Shown here in pieces: positions 63,906-64,000 of a stretch of DNA of 64,000 nucleotides. Both the position numbers and the translations under genes were made by a program. The notes below the pieces were generated by a model that made no database searches, was not told the origin of the DNA, and was given only the letters and a program-made list of their open reading frames with translations. Origin of the DNA: Cellulomonas sp. KRMCY2. GTDB lineage: Bacteria > Actinomycetota > Actinomycetes > Actinomycetales > Cellulomonadaceae. Position 1 is the first letter of the stretch; each line of letters begins with the position of its first letter. The stretch spans positions 3,968,001 to 4,032,000 of the forward strand of contig NZ_JAGF01000001.1 of assembly GCF_000526515.1 (NCBI RefSeq). The letters are read 5' to 3'.

Positions 63906-64000
63906 CTAGGGCGCCACCGTCGTCGGGGCCGCCGTGGTCGGCGCCACGGTCGTCGACCCGCGGACGACGAGCTCGGCCGGCCCGACGGTGGCCGTCTCGA
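63906..64000 (-). CDS. LacI-family transcriptional regulator, C-terminal end (cut by window edge)
   Basis: On the minus strand the frame runs from the window end to a TAG at 63908-63906. It reads TATVGPAELVVRGSTTVAPT and a Thr/Ala/Pro tail. The sequence AELVVRGST is the characteristic C-terminus of LacI/GalR repressors. It lies 79 bases before the binding-protein gene on the same strand, so it is the natural regulator of the operon. The DNA-binding domain is outside the window, and the Thr-Ala-Pro tail after the core is longer than usual. Confidence 0.85.
   Translation of the reverse strand, partial: ETATVGPAELVVRGSTTVAPTTAAPTTVAP

Overview
The window is 64 kb of very GC-rich DNA with dense short-gap operons, many GTG starts and repeated ATGA/GTGA stop-start overlaps. 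It carries a complete Pup-proteasome locus (arc, dop, pup, prcB, prcA, pafA), the mycothiol gene mshC, a HGxxPAAW-type small membrane protein and the actinobacterial his/trp gene order. Together these point to an actinomycete of the order Micrococcales, most likely a Cellulomonas-like genus; the genus is inference. No tRNA, rRNA or CRISPR array was seen, and no gene-free stretch exceeds about 250 bases.

Layout. 1-800: tail of an IS transposase at the window edge and a small lipoprotein. 800-3.8 kb: divergent LiaF-like membrane protein, then patatin lipase - acyltransferase - acylphosphatase (+). 3.8-11.4 kb (-): pyruvate kinase and glutamate synthase gltB-gltD. 11.6-19.8 kb (-): hisI, trpE, four small membrane or unknown proteins, trpC, trpB, trpA, lgt. 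19.9-23.7 kb (-): a heterodimeric ABC exporter. 23.8-26.1 kb: a mycothiol-dependent-isomerase-fold protein (+), hisF and a two-domain FKBP lipoprotein (-). 26.2-38.5 kb (-): the Pup-proteasome locus, interrupted between dop and pup by a ROK regulator and a ChvE/GguAB-type sugar ABC transporter. 38.6-44.9 kb: TrmI, site-2 protease, RecB-like nuclease, HAD phosphatase, PAC2 protein and MshC. 45-48.7 kb: CorA, UppP, aldo/keto reductase and two small proteins. 48.7-57.6 kb (-): M20 and M3 peptidases, GNAT, PAS-PAS-GGDEF diguanylate cyclase, alanine dehydrogenase, metallo-beta-lactamase RNase and an alpha/beta hydrolase. 57.8-64 kb (-): a sugar operon (LacI regulator, binding protein, two permeases, GH130 phosphorylase, GH13 alpha-glucosidase); the LacI gene is cut by the window edge.

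How the genes work together. Pup is deamidated by Dop, ligated by PafA, unfolded by ARC and degraded by PrcAB, all encoded within 12.3 kb. The trp block supplies steps TrpE, TrpC, TrpB and TrpA, but trpD, trpG and trpF are not here. The two sugar loci each carry their own regulator (ROK, LacI).

The most distinctive sequence-level observations are: (i) at least eleven genes whose start codon lies 6-7 bases after a TANNNT -10 box, the signature of leaderless mRNAs; (ii) an eight-unit 11-bp phased array between the divergent uppP and aldo/keto reductase genes, ending at a -10 box; (iii) a sugar-uptake operon embedded in the proteasome locus, with a 9-bp direct repeat at 11-bp spacing and a 25-codon leader ORF; (iv) an alpha/beta hydrolase whose only plausible upstream start codon is ATC or ATT.
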